From Stenopsyche tienmushanensis (Eukaryota > Arthropoda > Insecta > Trichoptera > Stenopsychidae), in the NCBI GenBank assembly GCA_008973525.1, contig WACJ01000520.1, positions 1,736,001 through 1,800,000 of the forward strand: a stretch of DNA of 64,000 nt, in the 5' to 3' direction. The notes beneath the pieces are model-generated. The model saw only the letters and a program-made list of their open reading frames with translations, searched no databases and was not told the DNA's origin. The translations under genes were made by a program, and so were the position numbers. Position 1 is the stretch's first letter, and each line of letters begins with the position of its first letter. Shown piece by piece: positions 61,439-64,000 of the stretch.

Positions 61439-61973
61439 CGATGGCTATTTAAGTTTTAAGAGGTTATCCAAGAACTTTTTTCGAGCAAGATATAATCGCA
61501 AAAATAAGCCAGGGCTTCGGTAATGCGGCTTGGTTTAAAGTTTGCGACTTTTGACTTAATCTCATCAGGTGAATTTAGTTGGACATCGGCCAAAGACCAG
61601 AAAGCGGAGCGCCACTCCCGGGGCATTTAAATGTCTTAAGGCTCCGTTGCCTGTCCAAACTTCGGAATGGCTCCTGTTTACCTGCAAAACGTATTAATGC
61701 CGCTTAAACTAGTACACGGGTATATAACGAAAACGCAAATAAACCCCCCGGAATGAGCTCTCGAGCTTTGTGGAAATTCGCGCAAAAGCCCGGATACAAA
61801 GAATCACCAAACGTACACGCCGAAAGCTTTATCCAAATCGCGTACATTTTTTGAGCTCGAATGACCGACGCTCTTCGAAAAAGGCCTCAATATGGAAATA
61901 TTCGACATTGTACTATATTTTAGCATGCCTTAAAATTGATTTTAAATGGAAATTCTTGCCTAAAAATAATATT
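61439..61973. other. No recognised gene
   Basis: A 71-codon + strand ORF (61770-61985) lacks domains. TCATCAG|GTGAAT at 61568 was considered a weak ratchet-like site and not called. Confidence 0.35.
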
Positions 61974-62094
61974 GCGTTTGTGTAATATATAATAAAATAG
62001 GCAATTATTAGTCTAGTACGGCTTGAAGTGGCGCGGCGCATGCGCTGCATCTTTATGGTGTATAAAAAACACACAGACACACTACAAATTATTC
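61974..62094 (-). repeat. Dispersed repeat family F, copy 4
   Basis: On the - strand: GTAGTGTGTCTGTGTGTTTT, TTATACACCATAAAG, then TTGCCTATTTTATTATATAT and TACACAAACGC. The insert between the two parts has a GCGGCGCATGCGCTGC palindrome-like patch that is not in copy 1. Confidence 0.5.
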
Positions 62095-62339
62095 TCCCTC
62101 TCTTTCATATCAATTGCCGCTTGTTGTTTTAAATTTGGTATGTAATACAAATTTATACACATATTAGTAGCTAGTGTTTCTTCTCGAAAATTTCTCAAAA
62201 TATGTGAAATCTAGAATTTTTAATAGTAAATTCGATATCTACATACAATCAAAGTTAAATGTTTTGAATAGTTTTAATTTAATTTTAAAATGACTTAACG
62301 TAGATGCTATATTTGCATATCCGCCACTTATCTTCCGTA

Positions 62340-62450
62340 CAAATCCGCTTATCTTTTAGAACCACGCAGCATGTATTAAGCTTGTATATCAATAAATAAA
62401 AACTGTTGATAGCATACAATATTGGAATTCGATCGCAAATACGCGACTGT
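62340..62450 (+). repeat. Family C copy
   Basis: CACGCAGCATGTATTAAGCT, TGTATATCAATAAATAAAAA, CTGTTGATAGCATACAATAT, then AATTCGATCGCAAATACGCG. It joins the 5' motif directly to the TTCGATCGCA motif, so the middle part of the family is deleted. Confidence 0.55.
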
Positions 62451-64000
62451 ACTTGTTGTACTATTCATCAATGCTCAAAGCATGTTTTTAAAAAAAAGTA
62501 GGATGGTCGGAATCGTAAGCTTTCTTATTGGCAGATTAAAAAAGCTCTGCTGTGTGAGAGTGGTCCCTCGCCGTCAGAGTCTCGCAGTTGGGATCTATGT
62601 ATCTTCCATCTCCTCGTTTTTTCTTCAAATCCCATAGCTATCGGACTCGCAGAGATCATTTATGTCGAATGTTATAGGCTTCGTGCTTCAATACGATACT
62701 TAAATGTTAGCATCAACAAGATTTACTTATTGAACAGTCGCCCAAAAGGGTGATTTCGACTATATAAGGGTTTAACAATTGTTTTACACCTGTCAACGCA
62801 GATTTCAGATAAAACTGTCAAATTAACACCCGCTCCGACGCGCTCGCAGCATTGAACCGGTTAATGATCTCTGGCGAAGAATCGACTCCCGCAACATTGT
62901 ACCGCGTACAAGTTGTCCAATATTTAAGGCTCAATACCGAAAATTCAAAAGGATATATGGGCGGGTAAACAGTGGAGTCCTTACACTGGCGACTCGGACA
63001 TAAAGCAGGCTTAATGGGCTACTAACGACTCGACCAGGTAGAATGGGGTGGTGCCGGCCAAGTTTATTGGGCCATATCTGTCAAGAGTGTCAATAGCTCG
63101 AGCCATAGTGCCAAGTAACGGGCCGTAACGGCCGTAACTGCCAGCCATGGACAACACTAAACAATACACTCTACACGTCCGGAGCTTTCCCTCTCGTTGT
63201 CAACTCGGTTTTTCCAGGGCCGCTGTAAATAACGAGCTTTCGACTCATAAGCGCCGTCGTAAAATTGCGTCTAAGCCTCTGCGACGCACTCGAAAAAGGA
63301 TCCAAGCCATTCGGCGGAAGGAGCAACGGCAATTTATACGTAGCATTAGGCCAAAACTTTGGATGCTGCAGTCGGTCGTTTATCTCGGGCGGAACGTGCA
63401 AACTACATCCGAGTGCATTCATCGGAGCGGTCGCATTTATTCTAAGCACGATAGCATCTCCGGACTGGTCGGATGCGATCTGCAGATAGCTTATGAGATA
63501 CAACCGTCGGGATTTAGCCCATGGTGAAAAGCATGGGGATTTAGTGGATGTGCAGGCACTTAGAGCCGATGAAAGGACTCATGCGTCCACGTCGGACGAC
63601 GCAACAGGGGCGCGATGTTTTACGATTGTAGAACACGAGAAGCGGCCTAAGCAAAATAGCAACCGCGCAAGGATCATTAATCCGATTCGTATCGCCCCGC
63701 CGACATTTGTTTTATGCCCGATAATCATCCACCTGTATGACCGAACACTCCTACTAAAATTCCAGAATTTTCAGATTTAACAATAGTCATTACGTAGGTC
63801 CAAAAACAATAGTGTTGCACTGTGTGTACACACGCCAAACGGACGTGTTCCAGGGCCGGGGCACGTAGTTAATGAAAGCGGCTTAACGACCGTGTTTTTA
63901 GATCCAACTTCGCATTCTACCGCCTAATTTAAACTGGCTGCCAGGAGATCCTTGCAGATTCGTCGTCGGCCGTCCTCATGCTGAGCCAAATTCCATTTCG
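62451..64000. other. GC-richer end of window, no recognised gene
   Basis: ORFs of 126, 110, 74 and 95 codons (63147-63780) occupy three overlapping frames of both strands. None has a domain, and equal openness in several frames points to high GC rather than coding. An exon of the host gene cannot be excluded. Confidence 0.3.

Noticed and set aside
63147..63780. Cluster of ORFs near the right edge as a coding exon
   Set aside because: Three frames on both strands are open over the same bases, and none shows a family motif. This is expected in GC-richer sequence.
1..64000. Bacterial or plasmid origin
   Set aside because: No ribosome-binding-site-led ORFs, operons or long frames occur, while mariner and Helitron remnants and spliceosomal signals are present.

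Overview
This window looks like non-coding DNA from a large animal genome, most likely an arthropod and probably an insect. It is AT-rich, and stop codons are dense in all six frames. Its only recognisable coding similarity is to decayed DNA transposons: two mariner families and a third transposase of the IS630-Tc1-mariner type. It also carries Helitron-like ends, TIR-bearing MITEs and several unclassified dispersed repeats. I find no bacterial operons, rRNA, tRNA, CRISPR array or intact host gene, and no host protein exon that I can name.

The main signal is a set of four sites on the + strand, at about 1091, 32929, 43913 and 61381. Each has a branch-point-like sequence, a pyrimidine tract and CAG, joined directly to a 5' splice-site sequence (GTATGT, GTGAGC, GTAAGA, GTAATC). 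This is the architecture of recursive splice sites (ratchet points), used to remove very long introns in steps. Each is followed 42-51 nt later by a second donor-like GT (three strong, one weak), which makes a small poised cassette. I saw no site of matching quality on the - strand. The simplest reading is that most or all of the window lies inside one very long intron, or several, of an unidentified + strand gene. The exons of that gene would lie outside the window, apart from possible micro-exons at the ratchet points.

Layout: 0-6 kb, unremarkable sequence with small dispersed repeats and RP1. 6-9 kb, repeat families C and E and a mariner remnant on the - strand. 11.3-11.9 kb, a mariner copy of a second family. 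14.4-22.1 kb, three copies of MITE family A. 25.2-27.6 kb, family D, an unidentified ORF pair, and a transposase remnant abutted by family A at a TTAA. 29.2-34.3 kb, repeats, two mariner remnants and RP2. 37.7-45.5 kb, families A, D and E and RP3. 47.6-52.7 kb, a transposase remnant, families F and D, and a mariner copy with both TIRs. 54.4-60.2 kb, mariner, family A, a fold-back element, family D and a Helitron-like element. 61.4 kb, RP4. 62-64 kb, GC-richer sequence with no identified gene.

Family letters A-I are names used only here. All element calls come from reading the sequence by eye and comparing copies within the window; boundaries marked approximate are uncertain by tens of bases.
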